44,968 nucleotides of DNA from Bacillus altitudinis 41KF2b (GTDB lineage: Bacteria > Bacillota > Bacilli > Bacillales > Bacillaceae). A program made the translations under genes and the position numbers. The notes below the pieces were generated by a model. The model was not told the origin of the DNA. It saw nothing but the letters and a program-made list of their open reading frames with translations, and searched no databases. Where the stretch lies: positions 1 to 44,968 of the forward strand of contig NZ_ASJC01000017.1 of assembly GCF_000691145.1 (NCBI RefSeq), given 5' to 3'. Position 1 is the stretch's first letter. Every line of letters starts with the position of its first letter. Below are positions 22,725-32,362 of the stretch, piece after piece.

Positions 22725-24210
22725 ACCAAAACGTGTACATCCAATCTCGATGTTCATTGATTTTATATCAGATGCCGTATCCATGATCAAAAACTTCATT
22801 ATCCCTTTTTTCGTGCTTATTTTTGTGAACTCGAATTCAAGTATTCGTTTTTATGCGTTCATTATTCTTGGGGTGCTTCTTTTATGGAAAGCTGTTTCAA
22901 CCGTTTTAGCATGGAGACGATTCACCTACCGAATGGAAGACGATGAATTTCGAGTAGAATCAGGTGTCATCACCAAAAAGAAAAAGTATATCTCGTTAGA
23001 ACGAATTCAAACGGTGAATACAAGTGAAGGCATCTTCCAGCGGATTTTCGGTTTGGTTCGGGTGCAAATCGAAACGGCAGGCGGGACGGATGGACCTGAA
23101 GTGAGCCTGACGGCCATTACAAAAGCAGAAGCTGAGCAACTAAAGCAATCGATTTTCAACCGGAAGAAAAGCTTGCAACAAGAAGAAATGATTGATGAAA
23201 ATTTAGATTTCCCTGATTCTCTGACAGCGCAACAGCCTGTAGAAAAAGAAATCAGTGTTTCCTACCGAATGGGTATACCAGAGCTGCTTTTGGCTGCGAC
23301 CACTTCAAGCGGAATCGGCGTCATTATTTCTGGGTGTCTCGCCATTTACACACAAATAGATGAAATTCTACCTTTGGACGGATTCCTTAAACGGTTTTCT
23401 TTTTTAAGTCATGCGAGTGTTGAGATTTATGCGATTCTCATATTTATTGCCGTATTGATTGCGTGGATTCTTAGTGTTGGGGTAACAGCCCTTCAATATG
23501 CGAATTTTACCGCAAAACGAAAAGGGAAAGACATCATCATCACCAGAGGACTCATCGAAAGGCATCAAATGACCATTCCGCTTGCGAGAATTCAAGCAGT
23601 GAAAATCAAAGAAAATATTCTGCGTGAACCATTTGGTTTTGCGACGGTCATGCTTGTCAGCGCAGGAGGTTCCATTACAGAAAAAGAGACCTCTTCTGTC
23701 TTATTTCCACTCATACGGAAGAAAAAGATCAATGAATTGTTAACGCAATTTACAGATCAATATCAGCTGGCACCAGAAAGTGAATTGAAAAAAGTGCCGA
23801 AGCGTTCACTAAAACGTTATCTGATATCTTACGGATTTGTTCCATTACTTGTAGGTATAATCCTTTCTGTACGTTTTCCACCATGGGGGTATTTGGCGCT
23901 GATTCCATTACCATTTGCCTTGTTTTTTGGGTATTTAGCCTATAAACAATCAGGATATGTGATCAAAGATCAACTGATTCAATTAACGACAAGAGGTATC
24001 GGCAAGACCACCGGAATTGTTTTAAGAAAACGAATGCAAAACTATACGATGACCCAATCCTATTTTCAAAAGAAAGGGCGGGTGGCAAGTATTCACACCT
24101 TTGTGAAGTCCTCTGCCTTGCTTGATTCCTTTGGTGTGCATCACCTTGAAGAGGAAGATGCTGAACGTGTATGCGATTGGTATTCCTATGAAACGAATCA
24201 ATCAACTTAA
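22714..24210 (+). CDS. ydbT: Membrane protein YdbT, with tandem PH domains
   Basis: This 498-residue protein has an N-terminal helix pair, then three bPH_2-like repeats, each marked by a run of the type I-x-x-x-R-I-Q-x-V (KKYISLERIQTVNTSEG, RHQMTIPLARIQAVKIKEN and LRKRMQNYTMTQSYFQKKG), separated by helix pairs near 190-260 and 365-400. It is the partner of YdbS with translational overlap. The likely site is the cytoplasmic membrane; the ligand is unknown. Confidence 0.87.
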   Translation: MMSEPKRVHPISMFIDFISDAVSMIKNFIIPFFVLIFVNSNSSIRFYAFIILGVLLLWKAVSTVLAWRRFTYRMEDDEFRVESGVITKKKKYISLERIQTVNTSEGIFQRIFGLVRVQIETAGGTDGPEVSLTAITKAEAEQLKQSIFNRKKSLQQEEMIDENLDFPDSLTAQQPVEKEISVSYRMGIPELLLAATTSSGIGVIISGCLAIYTQIDEILPLDGFLKRFSFLSHASVEIYAILIFIAVLIAWILSVGVTALQYANFTAKRKGKDIIITRGLIERHQMTIPLARIQAVKIKENILREPFGFATVMLVSAGGSITEKETSSVLFPLIRKKKINELLTQFTDQYQLAPESELKKVPKRSLKRYLISYGFVPLLVGIILSVRFPPWGYLALIPLPFALFFGYLAYKQSGYVIKDQLIQLTTRGIGKTTGIVLRKRMQNYTMTQSYFQKKGRVASIHTFVKSSALLDSFGVHHLEEEDAERVCDWYSYETNQST

Positions 24211-24212
24211 AC

Positions 24213-24259
24213 AAAAAATGTCGATCAGCTCCCGTTAAACGGAGTGATCGACATTTTTT
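24213..24259. terminator. Bidirectional terminator between ydbT and the rhomboid gene
   Basis: The perfect 15-bp stem AAAAAATGTCGATCA / TGATCGACATTTTTT has T runs on both strands and serves convergent genes. Confidence 0.92.
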
Positions 24260-24265
24260 ATGAGC

Positions 24266-24871
24266 TTAATAGCGTCGTTTTTTTGAATGGAAGAATAGAG
24301 TGATCGGTGCTAGGATCATGCCGCCTATCAATCCAAATAAGTGGGCCATGATGTTGATGTTCGAGTTGACGAACGTCATAATAACAGAGACGCCGAGAAT
24401 CGTTAAGATCACCTGAGAATTACCACGGTCCATCATATGCGGTTTAAATAGGACAAGATAAAGATAGACGCCAAATAAACCAAATATCGCACCAGAAGCC
24501 CCGACATGTACGTACTCTAAAGGCTCCACCCAATAGGTTCCGAGATTGCCAATGAATCCAGCACCCAGATAAATCACAAGAAATCGAACCTTTCCAAGCA
24601 AATACTCAAGTGCTGGAGCGAATAGGAAGAGCGACATGGAATTGAACAGAATATGTGTCAGACTTCCGTGAAGAAAAATAGGCGTTAAAAGCCGCCACCA
24701 TTCTCCTGCTGCAACACCATAATTAAAACCAACGAGATGGTCCTGCCCAAGCTGGATCATTGGAATAGGGATCGCAAATAAAAGCCATAGGCCGATTTGC
24801 AAAGCAAGGATCGCTGTTACGATTGGATACGATCTAATAAATTGTTGAAAGCTCTCCGTTCGAATAAACAT
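24266..24871 (-). CDS. ydcA: Rhomboid family intramembrane serine protease YdcA
   Basis: This 201-residue protein has six membrane helices. The catalytic Ser is in GASGAIFG and the catalytic His in MAHLFGLIGG; HILFNSMSLFLFAP is the conserved helix 2 region with H and N. It cleaves membrane segments of unknown substrates. It is divergent from acpS. No extra soluble domains are present. Confidence 0.9.
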   Translation of the reverse strand: MFIRTESFQQFIRSYPIVTAILALQIGLWLLFAIPIPMIQLGQDHLVGFNYGVAAGEWWRLLTPIFLHGSLTHILFNSMSLFLFAPALEYLLGKVRFLVIYLGAGFIGNLGTYWVEPLEYVHVGASGAIFGLFGVYLYLVLFKPHMMDRGNSQVILTILGVSVIMTFVNSNINIMAHLFGLIGGMILAPITLFFHSKKRRY

Positions 24872-24965
24872 AACAAACCCCTTTTGACTAGATAATGGTA
24901 AGTTTATAGTAACACGTTTATGAAGCGAACATCCAAATTAGTACGAGTATCATAGGAGGTACCTC

Positions 24966-25331
24966 ATGATTAAAGGAATCGGTATGGATATTGTAGAGAT
25001 CGGCCGGCTGTCACGAGTTCTTAGCAGGCAGCCCCGTTTACCAGAACGAATTTTGACTTTACGTGAACAGGAAGTCTTTCACACACTAAGTGAAAAGAGA
25101 CAGCTGGAGTTTCTGGCAGGGCGTTTTGCGGCGAAAGAAGCATTCGCAAAAGCATACGGTACGGGAATTGGTCAGTATATCAGCTTTCACGACATCGAGA
25201 TACAAAAAGATGCGAACGGAAAACCCCTCATCAAAAGTGAGAAAACAAAAGAAGACTACGTTCATGTATCCATTACACACACAAAAGAATATGCTGCAGC
25301 ACAAGTTTTAATTGAAAGGTTGTCAAGCTAG
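24966..25331 (+). CDS. acpS: Holo-[acyl-carrier-protein] synthase AcpS
   Basis: This 121-residue phosphopantetheinyl transferase attaches the 4'-phosphopantetheine arm of CoA to ACP. It has D8 in GIGMDIVEIGR and Glu in GRFAAKEAFAKAYGTG, the Mg2+ ligands, plus VSITHTKEYAAAQ near the end. A strong AGGAGGTACCTC precedes the ATG. It stands upstream of ydcC and alr as in B. subtilis. Confidence 0.96.
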   Translation: MIKGIGMDIVEIGRLSRVLSRQPRLPERILTLREQEVFHTLSEKRQLEFLAGRFAAKEAFAKAYGTGIGQYISFHDIEIQKDANGKPLIKSEKTKEDYVHVSITHTKEYAAAQVLIERLSS

Positions 25332-25500
25332 TCTGCATATTGTTTGTCCCCCCTTCATATATTGGGTAGTGCGATAAGGAAGGGCGAGTTGCTAACAGGC
25401 TTTGATGGTTCGCGGTACGCAGTTAACTCTTGAGGCGTACTGTTAAAGTCAAACAAGCGGTTTCTTCCTTTTAACACAATTAACGAAGGGGTTGAAAAGG

Positions 25501-26508
25501 GTGAGAAAAAGCTTTGTTTTGCTTGTAACGGGGATCCTTTTTGTATTGATTCTCTCCGCATGCGGTCAAAAATCTCAACAAGATATCGTTGGAGATTTAA
25601 ACAAAAAGGCAGAGGAAATGACATCATACAAAGCCAAAGCAAAAATGACCATTGAGACAGGAAATGATCCGCAGGAATACCATGTGGAAATTTGGTACAA
25701 GAAGCCGGAGCTTTACCGTGTCTATTTAGAAAATCCGAAGAAGGATCAGAGTCAAGTCATTTTAAGAAATGGCAATGGTGTATTTGTGCTGACACCTTCA
25801 TTAAACAAAAGCTTCCGCTTCCATAGTGATTGGCCGAACAACAGCAGTCAGGTGTATTTATTTGAATCACTTGTGAAAGACATTAAAAATGACAGTGCAG
25901 CTCAGTTCAAAGCAAAAGAGTCGAAGTACGTTTTTGAAACAAAAACCAACTATCAGCACAACCAAATGCTGCCGACCCAAGAGATTACCTTTCATAAAAA
26001 AACAATGGCGCCTGCTAGTGTGAAAGTACTGGATAGCGATAAAAAGCCAATGGTGAAAGTAGAATTCTCTCACTTTGAATTCAACAAATCCTTTGACAAA
26101 GACGCCTTTGATGAGAAGAAAAATATGACACTTTCTCAAATGGATGTTGCCACAAGCGCAGATCCATCTGACAGCTTTGCTGTGAAAACGCCTGTGGATA
26201 TGCCAGAGGGCGTGAAGAAAATGGAAGAGAAAGAAATGACAACAGATGCTGGAAAGCGGTATGTGATGACGTATGGCGGAAAGAAATCCTTCACGCTCAT
26301 TCAGGAAAAAGCGCGGGTAGCAGAAGCGTCTACGCCTGTGACGATGAATGGCGAGCCAGTCGATCTTGGCATGACAGTGGGTGTTCTGACAGACAAATCT
26401 CTTTCTTGGACATCTGATGGAGTTGACTACTTAATTTCTTCAAGTGATTTATCGAAAGAAGAACTCTTAATGGTCGCCAAAAGTGTAGAAGGACAGTCAG
26501 CGAAATAG
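25501..26508 (+). CDS. ydcC: Lipoprotein YdcC, LolA/LppX-like fold
   Basis: This 335-residue lipoprotein has a signal peptide (KSFVLLVTGILFVLILSAC) with lipobox LSAC and lipidated C21. The rest matches YdcC: a LolA-like sheet protein with KAKMTIETGNDPQEYHVEIWYKKPELYRV at the start. YdcC is reported as a sporulation-linked protein in B. subtilis, and it may act on the cell surface. The GTG start at 25501 is placed 9 bases after AAGGGG; an in-frame TTG at 25492 has no spacing from that site. Confidence 0.87.
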   Translation: MRKSFVLLVTGILFVLILSACGQKSQQDIVGDLNKKAEEMTSYKAKAKMTIETGNDPQEYHVEIWYKKPELYRVYLENPKKDQSQVILRNGNGVFVLTPSLNKSFRFHSDWPNNSSQVYLFESLVKDIKNDSAAQFKAKESKYVFETKTNYQHNQMLPTQEITFHKKTMAPASVKVLDSDKKPMVKVEFSHFEFNKSFDKDAFDEKKNMTLSQMDVATSADPSDSFAVKTPVDMPEGVKKMEEKEMTTDAGKRYVMTYGGKKSFTLIQEKARVAEASTPVTMNGEPVDLGMTVGVLTDKSLSWTSDGVDYLISSSDLSKEELLMVAKSVEGQSAK

Positions 26509-26530
26509 GCGAGATTCTTAACATAACAAC

Positions 26531-26562
26531 AAATCAGCCCTGTGCAGGGGCTGATTTTCTTT
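26531..26562 (+). terminator. Terminator of ydcC
   Basis: AAATCAGCCC (26531-26540) pairs with GGGCTGATTT (26548-26557), followed by T-rich DNA. Confidence 0.85.
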
Positions 26563-26636
26563 GAGTTGTTTCACATTATTCTGGATTTTTAGTATCATAA
26601 TGAAGTATTGAATCATTCAATAGGGAAGTGTGATGA

Positions 26637-27818
26637 ATGGACACAAATGCCTTTTATAGAGACACATGGGCAGAAATTGATTTAACAGCAATCAAGCATA
26701 ATGTTTCACATATGAAAGACCATATTGGTCAAAGCGTCCAACTAATGGCTGTTGTGAAAGCCAATGCATATGGACATGGAGATATAGAAGTGGCAAGAGC
26801 TGCCCTCGAAGCAGGAGCAGACCTGTTAGCCGTCGCTTTTTTAGATGAAGCCATTTCTTTAAGAAATAAAGGCATCAAAGCCCCGATTCTTGTGCTCGGC
26901 GCAGTACCGTCAGAGTATGTCAAAGTCGCCGTTAGATACAACGTTATCATGACCGCTTACTCGATCGATTGGCTGAGAGAAGTCGTCAAAGTGATGAAAG
27001 GGCAGATGGGACAACCCATTCGTTTCCACTTGAAAATCGACAGCGGCATGAATCGGTTAGGTGTGAAAACAATCGAGCAGGTGAGCGAAGTAAAAGAGCT
27101 TGTCCACGATCATTCTTTTTTACAGCTGGAAGGCGTATTTACTCACTTTGCCACAGCGGATGAAAAAGATGAAAACTACTTCGGTATGCAGGTTGATACG
27201 TTTAAAACATTGCTTCAACCGCTTCATACGGACAAACTGCTCATTCATTGCGCCAACAGTGCAGCAGGTCTAAGGTTTAAAGACACTTTATTTAATATGG
27301 TTCGTTTTGGCATCAGTATGTACGGGCTGTCGCCGTCGGAAGAAATCAAGGATGAATTGCCGTTTCAACTGGAAGAAGCATTATCTCTTCATACAAAACT
27401 TGCACATGTAAAGCCCATTCAAAAGGGTGAGAGCGTGAGCTATGGTGCAACTTATACAGCGAATCAAGATACATGGATTGGTACGATTCCAATCGGGTAT
27501 GCAGACGGCTGGATCAGGAAGCTTGCCGGAACAGAAGTGCTCGTTGGCGGAAAACGCCGAAAAATTGCTGGAAGGGTGTGCATGGATCAATTCATGGTTG
27601 ATTTGAAAAAGGACATTCCGGCAGGGGAGCCAGTCGTGCTCATCGGCACACAAGGCGAAGACAGGATATCTGTCGATGAAATAGCCAAGCGGCTTGAAAC
27701 CATTAACTACGAAGTCACATGTTCTGTTGGTTACCGCGTCCCAAGAGTCTATATAGAGGACGGCGAAAGGGTTCGTGTACGAAATCCGCTGCTTCAAGGC
27801 GGTCCAAGCTTTTTATAA
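26637..27818 (+). CDS. alr: Alanine racemase
   Basis: This 393-residue PLP enzyme makes D-Ala for the cell wall. The PLP lysine is K41 in MAVVKANAYGHG; the second catalytic base is the Tyr in SVSYGATYTA near 270; HCANSAAG and NMVRFGISMYG are also present. AGGGAAGTG precedes the ATG. Its product feeds ddl and murF in this window. It has its own terminator and is followed by the endoribonuclease toxin-antitoxin pair. Confidence 0.97.
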   Translation: MDTNAFYRDTWAEIDLTAIKHNVSHMKDHIGQSVQLMAVVKANAYGHGDIEVARAALEAGADLLAVAFLDEAISLRNKGIKAPILVLGAVPSEYVKVAVRYNVIMTAYSIDWLREVVKVMKGQMGQPIRFHLKIDSGMNRLGVKTIEQVSEVKELVHDHSFLQLEGVFTHFATADEKDENYFGMQVDTFKTLLQPLHTDKLLIHCANSAAGLRFKDTLFNMVRFGISMYGLSPSEEIKDELPFQLEEALSLHTKLAHVKPIQKGESVSYGATYTANQDTWIGTIPIGYADGWIRKLAGTEVLVGGKRRKIAGRVCMDQFMVDLKKDIPAGEPVVLIGTQGEDRISVDEIAKRLETINYEVTCSVGYRVPRVYIEDGERVRVRNPLLQGGPSFL

Positions 27819-27831
27819 ACAGCATCCACGG

Positions 27832-27866
27832 GAACGATGTTCAAACTGACATCGTTCTCTTTTATT
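27832..27866 (+). terminator. Terminator of alr
   Basis: GAACGATGT (27832-27840) pairs with ACATCGTTC (27849-27857), followed by TCTTTTATT. Confidence 0.88.
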
Positions 27867-28111
27867 CTACAAAGGCATCATAAACATTCTCCCTTTTTTA
27901 GAGATTTTGGAAATACCGTATGATTTTCGGAAAAAAGCGTATAATGGGAAAGAGGAACTCCATTATCATCTTGATTTACGGGTGGCGAGCCGCTTCATGT
28001 TCTAATAAGAAATCATGAAAAAACAGCTTTGCTTGTGCATTGAATAATGGTATGATTAGTCTTGGAATGGATCGAAACGGTATCCGTAAGTTTTGTGGAG
28101 GTGTATGTTTT
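27867..28111 (+). promoter_or_regulatory. Intergenic leader of the EndoAI/EndoA pair
   Basis: A TATAAT lies at 27940-27945 without a convincing -35. No small gene or known RNA was seen. The 5' leader would be about 160 bases. GTGGAGGTG near 28096-28103 is the ribosome site for the antitoxin. Confidence 0.4.
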
Positions 28112-28393
28112 TTGTCTGAATCCAGCGCAACAAATGAAATGAAGATTCGACTGCCGGAGGCTTTAATGTCTGAGATCGAACGAGTAGCAGAGCAGGATAA
28201 GGTAACAAGAAATGAATTGATCTACCGAGCGACAAAAACGTATATTCGTGAACGTAATATTCGACAAAATCGTGAATCGATGAGACGCGGCTACATGGAG
28301 ATGGCGAAAATTAATCTGAATATCTCTTCAGAGGCACAATACGCAGAATTTGAGGCTGAGAATACAGTTGAGCGATTAGTCAGCGGGGGTTAA
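28112..28393 (+). CDS. ndoAI: Antitoxin EndoAI (NdoAI)
   Basis: This 93-residue antitoxin binds and blocks EndoA. The N-terminus is a ribbon-helix-helix domain ([36 protein letters not shown]), the C-terminus a toxin-binding helix ([16 protein letters not shown]). The TTG start at 28112 lies 8 bases after GGAGGTG and gives the length known for B. subtilis YdcD. The in-frame opening at 28040 is rejected for lack of a ribosome site. The toxin gene begins 4 bases after its stop. Confidence 0.93.
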   Translation: MSESSATNEMKIRLPEALMSEIERVAEQDKVTRNELIYRATKTYIRERNIRQNRESMRRGYMEMAKINLNISSEAQYAEFEAENTVERLVSGG

Positions 28394-28397
28394 ACAT

Positions 28398-28748
28398 TTG
28401 ATTGTTAAACGCGGTGATGTTTACTTTGCTGATTTATCTCCTGTTGTTGGCTCCGAGCAGGGCGGGGTTCGCCCGGTATTGGTGATTCAAAATGACATTG
28501 GAAATCGCTTCAGCCCGACTGCTATCGTTGCAGCCATAACAGCCCAAATACAAAAAGCGAAATTACCGACTCACGTCGAAATTAATGCAAAGCGCTACGG
28601 CTTTGAACGAGATTCTGTCATTCTTTTGGAACAGATTCGTACGATCGATAAACAAAGATTGACAGATAAAATCACACATCTTGATGATGAGATGATGGAG
28701 AAGGTTGATGAAGCCTTACAAGTTAGTTTGGCTCTTATTGATTTTTAA
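28398..28748 (+). CDS. ndoA: Endoribonuclease toxin EndoA (MazF family)
   Basis: This 116-residue MazF-type mRNA interferase begins [28 protein letters not shown]. It has the core motif [16 protein letters not shown], with the catalytic Arg in VRP, and the Thr-containing AAITAQI strand. In B. subtilis the orthologue cleaves at UACAU. The TTG start is behind AGCGGGGG. The sequence appears almost identical to B. subtilis EndoA from memory. Confidence 0.96.
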   Translation: MIVKRGDVYFADLSPVVGSEQGGVRPVLVIQNDIGNRFSPTAIVAAITAQIQKAKLPTHVEINAKRYGFERDSVILLEQIRTIDKQRLTDKITHLDDEMMEKVDEALQVSLALIDF

Positions 28749-28762
28749 TATGGTGATACTTG

Positions 28763-28789
28763 GTTGCTCTACTGGGAGCAACTTTTTTT
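28763..28789 (+). terminator. Terminator of ndoA
   Basis: GTTGCTC (28763-28769) pairs with GAGCAAC (28776-28782), followed by TTTTTTT. Confidence 0.88.
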
Positions 28790-28816
28790 GTGTTCAATTT
28801 TTTTTAACGTTATAAT
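28788..28816 (+). promoter_or_regulatory. Possible SigA promoter of the rsb operon
   Basis: TTGTGT, a 17-base spacer, then TATAAT (28811-28816), 47 bases before the rsbR start. The -35 is weak and overlaps the ndoA T tract. Confidence 0.45.
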
Positions 28817-28862
28817 GAAGAAAGACTAGAGAAGAGCTTTAAATGTAAGTAGGGGGTAAAAC

Positions 28863-29693
28863 ATGTCGAATCATATCGTGTTAGCTTTTGCAAGAAAGCA
28901 CCAAAAGGAATTAGAAAAAGAGTGGACGGACATTTTAAAACGACTCGGAGAAAAAGAAACGGACATGATGCTGAACGACAAAATGTATGAAACCATCTGT
29001 TCGGAATATGTTCAACTCATCATTACATCTCTTTCAGAGGGGGATCATGAGGATTTTGAAGAAAAAGTGCAAAATTTTGCTTTAAAAATTGTTCAAATGG
29101 GTATATCACTTAAGTTACTGGCAAACGGTCTAACAGAAATCCGTACACATTTATATGAAAAAATGAACGATGACAAAGATACAACACAAGAAAGTCATGA
29201 CCTCATCTGGCAAATCGATCGATTCATCACACCCATCCATAATGAGATCTTAAACCAGTATTCCATCTCATGGGAAAAAACCGTCAGCCTTCAAAAAATT
29301 GCGCTGCAGGAACTTTCTGCCCCGCTAATCCCTGTATTTGAGCACATCACCGTCATGCCACTTGTTGGAACAATTGATACAGATCGTGCGAAAAAAATTA
29401 TGGAGAACCTGCTTAATGGTGTCGTCAAACATCGCTCACAGGTCGTCTTGATTGATATCACGGGTGTACCTGTCGTGGACACAATGGTGGCCCACCATAT
29501 CATTCAAGCGTCAGAGGCTGTGAGATTAGTAGGAGCGAAGTGTTTACTTGTCGGTATTCGCCCAGAAATAGCCCAAACGATCGTTAACCTTGGAATTGAT
29601 TTATCTCAGGTTACAACAAAGAATACCCTTCAAAAAGGAATTCAAACTGCTTTGGAAATGACAAATCGAAAAATTGTTTCATTGGAGGGATAA
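28863..29693 (+). CDS. rsbRA: RsbR, stressosome sensor protein
   Basis: This 276-residue protein has an N-terminal non-heme globin-like sensor domain (about 1-140) and a C-terminal STAS domain. The two phosphorylatable Thr residues (T171 and T205 in B. subtilis) appear in [11 protein letters not shown] and [11 protein letters not shown]. With RsbS it builds the stressosome that holds RsbT. GTAGGGGGTAAAAC precedes the ATG. It is the first gene of the rsb-sigB operon. Confidence 0.96.
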   Translation: MSNHIVLAFARKHQKELEKEWTDILKRLGEKETDMMLNDKMYETICSEYVQLIITSLSEGDHEDFEEKVQNFALKIVQMGISLKLLANGLTEIRTHLYEKMNDDKDTTQESHDLIWQIDRFITPIHNEILNQYSISWEKTVSLQKIALQELSAPLIPVFEHITVMPLVGTIDTDRAKKIMENLLNGVVKHRSQVVLIDITGVPVVDTMVAHHIIQASEAVRLVGAKCLLVGIRPEIAQTIVNLGIDLSQVTTKNTLQKGIQTALEMTNRKIVSLEG

Positions 29694-29697
29694 CCAA

Positions 29698-30066
29698 TTG
29701 AGAAATCACCCGAAGATTCCAATCTTAAAATTATATAATTGTCTTCTGATTTCAATACAGTGGGAGCTTGATGATCAAACAGCTCTTCACTTTCAAGAAG
29801 ACTTGCTGAATAAAATTCATGAAACAGGAGCAAACGGTGTGGTCATTGACTTAACATCCGTCGATATGATTGATTCATTTATCGCCAAGGTATTAGGTGA
29901 TGTGATCACCATGTCCAAGCTCATGGGGGCAAAAGTTGTATTAACAGGAATACAACCGGCAGTCGCTGTGACGCTTATTGAACTTGGCATTTCACTGGAA
30001 GAAATTCAGACAGCACTAGATCTTGAACAAGGGCTTGAGACACTGAAGCGGGAATTGGGGGAATAG
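29698..30066 (+). CDS. rsbS: RsbS, stressosome STAS scaffold
   Basis: This 122-residue single STAS domain has S60 in VDMIDSF (S59 in B. subtilis), which RsbT phosphorylates. The TTG start at 29698 lies behind GGAGGG and gives [14 protein letters not shown]. The in-frame opening at 29674 overlaps rsbR and is not needed. The sequence is almost the same as B. subtilis RsbS. Confidence 0.97.
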   Translation: MRNHPKIPILKLYNCLLISIQWELDDQTALHFQEDLLNKIHETGANGVVIDLTSVDMIDSFIAKVLGDVITMSKLMGAKVVLTGIQPAVAVTLIELGISLEEIQTALDLEQGLETLKRELGE

Positions 30067-30068
30067 AT

Positions 30069-30470
30069 ATGAAAGACCAATCCTGTGTAAAAATATTGAC
30101 GGAATGGGACATAGTCGCAGCAAGACAATTGGGGCGCAATGTTGCAAAAGAACTTGGTTTTGGAACAGTTGACCAAGCAAGAATTACGACGGCCATTTCA
30201 GAATTAGCTCGTAACATCTATTTATACGCTGGTAAAGGTCAGATTTGTATAGAAGAAGTAATGGAGCGCGGAAAGCGTGGACTCAAAGTCATCGCAGCCG
30301 ATGAGGGTCCTGGCATTATGGATATACGTAAAGTAATGGAAGACGGATTTTCTACATCAGGCGGACTCGGAGCAGGCTTGCCGGGCGTCAGAAGACTGAT
30401 GGATGAATTTAAATTAGATTCCGCACCAGAACAAGGAACTGAGATACAAGCTGTCAAGTGGCTTCGCTAG
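30069..30470 (+). CDS. rsbT: RsbT, serine kinase and RsbU activator
   Basis: This 133-residue GHKL-type kinase has the N-box SELARNIYLYA, the G1 box DEGPGI and the G2 region GGLGAGLPGVRR. It phosphorylates RsbR and RsbS, leaves the stressosome on stress and activates RsbU. The start follows the rsbS stop by two bases. Confidence 0.97.
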   Translation: MKDQSCVKILTEWDIVAARQLGRNVAKELGFGTVDQARITTAISELARNIYLYAGKGQICIEEVMERGKRGLKVIAADEGPGIMDIRKVMEDGFSTSGGLGAGLPGVRRLMDEFKLDSAPEQGTEIQAVKWLR

Positions 30471-30480
30471 GAGGGAAACC

Positions 30481-31488
30481 ATGGATTTTAAGGAGGTAAT
30501 GGAGCAGCGGTATCATCAGCTGCTCAGTCGTTATATCAGTGATTTAACTGAAACATCGCTTTATCAAGCTCAAAAATTTAGCCGTAAAACCATTGAGCAT
30601 CAAATACCTCCTGAAGAAATAGTGAGTGTTCACCGAAAAGTGATTCAGGAGCTTTACCCTGATTTGCCGGAAGATGTCTTTCATTCACTAGACTTCTTAA
30701 TTGAAGTCATGATTGGATACGGACTTGCCTACCAGGAGCATTTAACACTAAGAGGCATCCAGCAAGAAATTAAGTCGGAAATTGAAATTGCTGCAAATGT
30801 TCAGCAAACCCTTCTGGAAACGAAAATTCCAGAAGGAGACACATTTGATATCGGAGCCATCAGTGTGCCGGCAAAACAGATGAGTGGGGATTATTACCAT
30901 TTCGTAACAGATCACGATACAATCAATATCGCGATTGCAGACGTCATTGGGAAAGGCATTCCAGCTGCGCTCTGTATGTCGATGATTAAGTATGCGATGG
31001 ATTCCTTGCCAGAGTCAGGCAGCGGTCCAACGAAAGTGCTCAAAACCCTTAATCGTGTGGTCGAGCAAAACGTAGACCCAAGCATGTTTATCACCATGTT
31101 TTATGGCAGCTATAATAAAGAAACACATGAATTTAAGTACGCATCGGCTGGACATGAGCCGGGCTTTTTCTATTGCAAAAAAGAGAATCAATTTTACGAT
31201 TTAGATGCAAAAGGTCTTGTCCTTGGAATCGCACCAGACTTTGATTACAGGGAGTATGAGCAGCATTTGGACGTAGGAGATATGGTGATCTTATTTTCAG
31301 ATGGGGTCACCGAATCCAAGTCAGAGGACGGCTTCTTAGAGCGCGAAGATATCAAAGCGCTCATAGCAGAGCATCTTTCCTATTCAGCACAGGAAATGGT
31401 CGACGCTATCTATGCAAGCTTACTCAAATTACAAGATTTTCAGCTTCACGATGACTTTACTTTACTTGTCCTTAAAAGAAAGGTTTAG
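30481..31488 (+). CDS. rsbU: RsbU, PP2C-type phosphatase
   Basis: This 335-residue protein has an N-terminal RsbT-binding domain (about 1-84), a linker and a PPM phosphatase domain with KQMSGDYYHF, IADVIGKGIPAAL and LFSDGVTES metal-binding motifs. It dephosphorylates RsbV-P. AGGAGGGAAACC precedes the ATG. Its stop codon overlaps the -35 of the internal SigB promoter. Confidence 0.97.
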   Translation: MDFKEVMEQRYHQLLSRYISDLTETSLYQAQKFSRKTIEHQIPPEEIVSVHRKVIQELYPDLPEDVFHSLDFLIEVMIGYGLAYQEHLTLRGIQQEIKSEIEIAANVQQTLLETKIPEGDTFDIGAISVPAKQMSGDYYHFVTDHDTINIAIADVIGKGIPAALCMSMIKYAMDSLPESGSGPTKVLKTLNRVVEQNVDPSMFITMFYGSYNKETHEFKYASAGHEPGFFYCKKENQFYDLDAKGLVLGIAPDFDYREYEQHLDVGDMVILFSDGVTESKSEDGFLEREDIKALIAEHLSYSAQEMVDAIYASLLKLQDFQLHDDFTLLVLKRKV

Positions 31489-31507
31489 AAAGTGAATATG
31501 CGGGTAT
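31483..31507 (+). promoter_or_regulatory. Internal SigB promoter in front of rsbV
   Basis: GTTTAG (31483-31488), a 13-base spacer, then GGGTAT (31502-31507). This is close to the SigB consensus and lies where B. subtilis has the autoregulated promoter for rsbV-rsbW-sigB-rsbX. Confidence 0.9.
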
Positions 31508-31547
31508 ATAAAACTTTAGGAAACAAGAATTTCGAGGTGAATGCATA

Positions 31548-31877
31548 ATGAATATGTCTGTAAAAGAGCATCAAATAGATCATAAGACGAAAATTAGTGT
31601 CAGCGGAGAAATCGATGTGTACTCTGCTCCTGAGCTGAGAGAAACCCTTATGCCCAAAGCAGAGAAAGGAGAGCATCTTGACATTTGTCTGAAAGATGTT
31701 ACTTACATGGATAGTACAGGTTTAGGTGTGTTTGTTGGGCTGTTCAAAGCGGCTCAAAAAGCAGGAGGATCATTAAAGCTTGAGAACTTGTCGGATCGGC
31801 TTGTCAGATTGTTTGAAATCACTGGACTAAAGGACATCATTGACATTTCTGCAAAGTCAGAGGGTGGGGTACAATGA
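31548..31877 (+). CDS. rsbV: RsbV, anti-anti-sigma factor
   Basis: This 109-residue STAS protein has S56 in [10 protein letters not shown], the residue phosphorylated by RsbW. The unphosphorylated form binds RsbW and frees SigB. GAGGTG precedes the ATG by 8 bases. It overlaps rsbW by 4 bases. Confidence 0.97.
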   Translation: MNMSVKEHQIDHKTKISVSGEIDVYSAPELRETLMPKAEKGEHLDICLKDVTYMDSTGLGVFVGLFKAAQKAGGSLKLENLSDRLVRLFEITGLKDIIDISAKSEGGVQ

Positions 31878-32362
31878 ACGAATCAGTAGATCTAATCGAG
31901 ATGAAAATACCGGCGAAACCAGAATACGTAGGCATCATTCGTCTGACTCTTTCAGGCGTTGCAAGCCGAATGGGCTATGCCTACGAAGAGATTGAGGACT
32001 TGAAAATTGCCGTCAGTGAGGCATGTACTAATGCAGTTCAGCATGCCTATAAAGGTGCAGATGGCGAAGATGGAGAGGTAGCGGTTCGCTTTCTTGTCTA
32101 TGAAGATCGTCTAGAAATCATTGTCGCTGATAAAGGCGGTAGCTTTGACTTTAAGCAAAAGCAGGAAGACCTAGGGCCGTACACATCTGCTCATACGGTG
32201 GATCAATTGGCAGAAGGAGGTCTTGGTTTATACTTAATGCAAACATTGATGGATGAAGTCGAGGTGCAAGCAAACTCCGGAGTTACCGTGGCGATGACAA
32301 AGTTTTTAAACAGGGAGCGAGTTGACCATGACACAACCATCCAAAACTATGAAACTAACTAA
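31874..32362 (+). CDS. rsbW: RsbW, anti-sigma factor and kinase
   Basis: This 162-residue GHKL kinase has the N-box [12 protein letters not shown], the G1 box VADKGGSFD and the G2 region EGGLGLYLM. It binds SigB or phosphorylates RsbV. It overlaps rsbV by 4 bases and sigB by 35. Confidence 0.97.
   Translation: MNESVDLIEMKIPAKPEYVGIIRLTLSGVASRMGYAYEEIEDLKIAVSEACTNAVQHAYKGADGEDGEVAVRFLVYEDRLEIIVADKGGSFDFKQKQEDLGPYTSAHTVDQLAEGGLGLYLMQTLMDEVEVQANSGVTVAMTKFLNRERVDHDTTIQNYETN

Noticed and set aside
25332..25500. Small RNA or riboswitch upstream of ydcC
   Set aside because: A GTACGC / GCGTAC inverted repeat is present, but there is no terminator or recognised conserved motif.
28040..28111. 24-residue N-terminal extension of EndoAI
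   Set aside because: GGAGGTG before the TTG at 28112 gives the family length.
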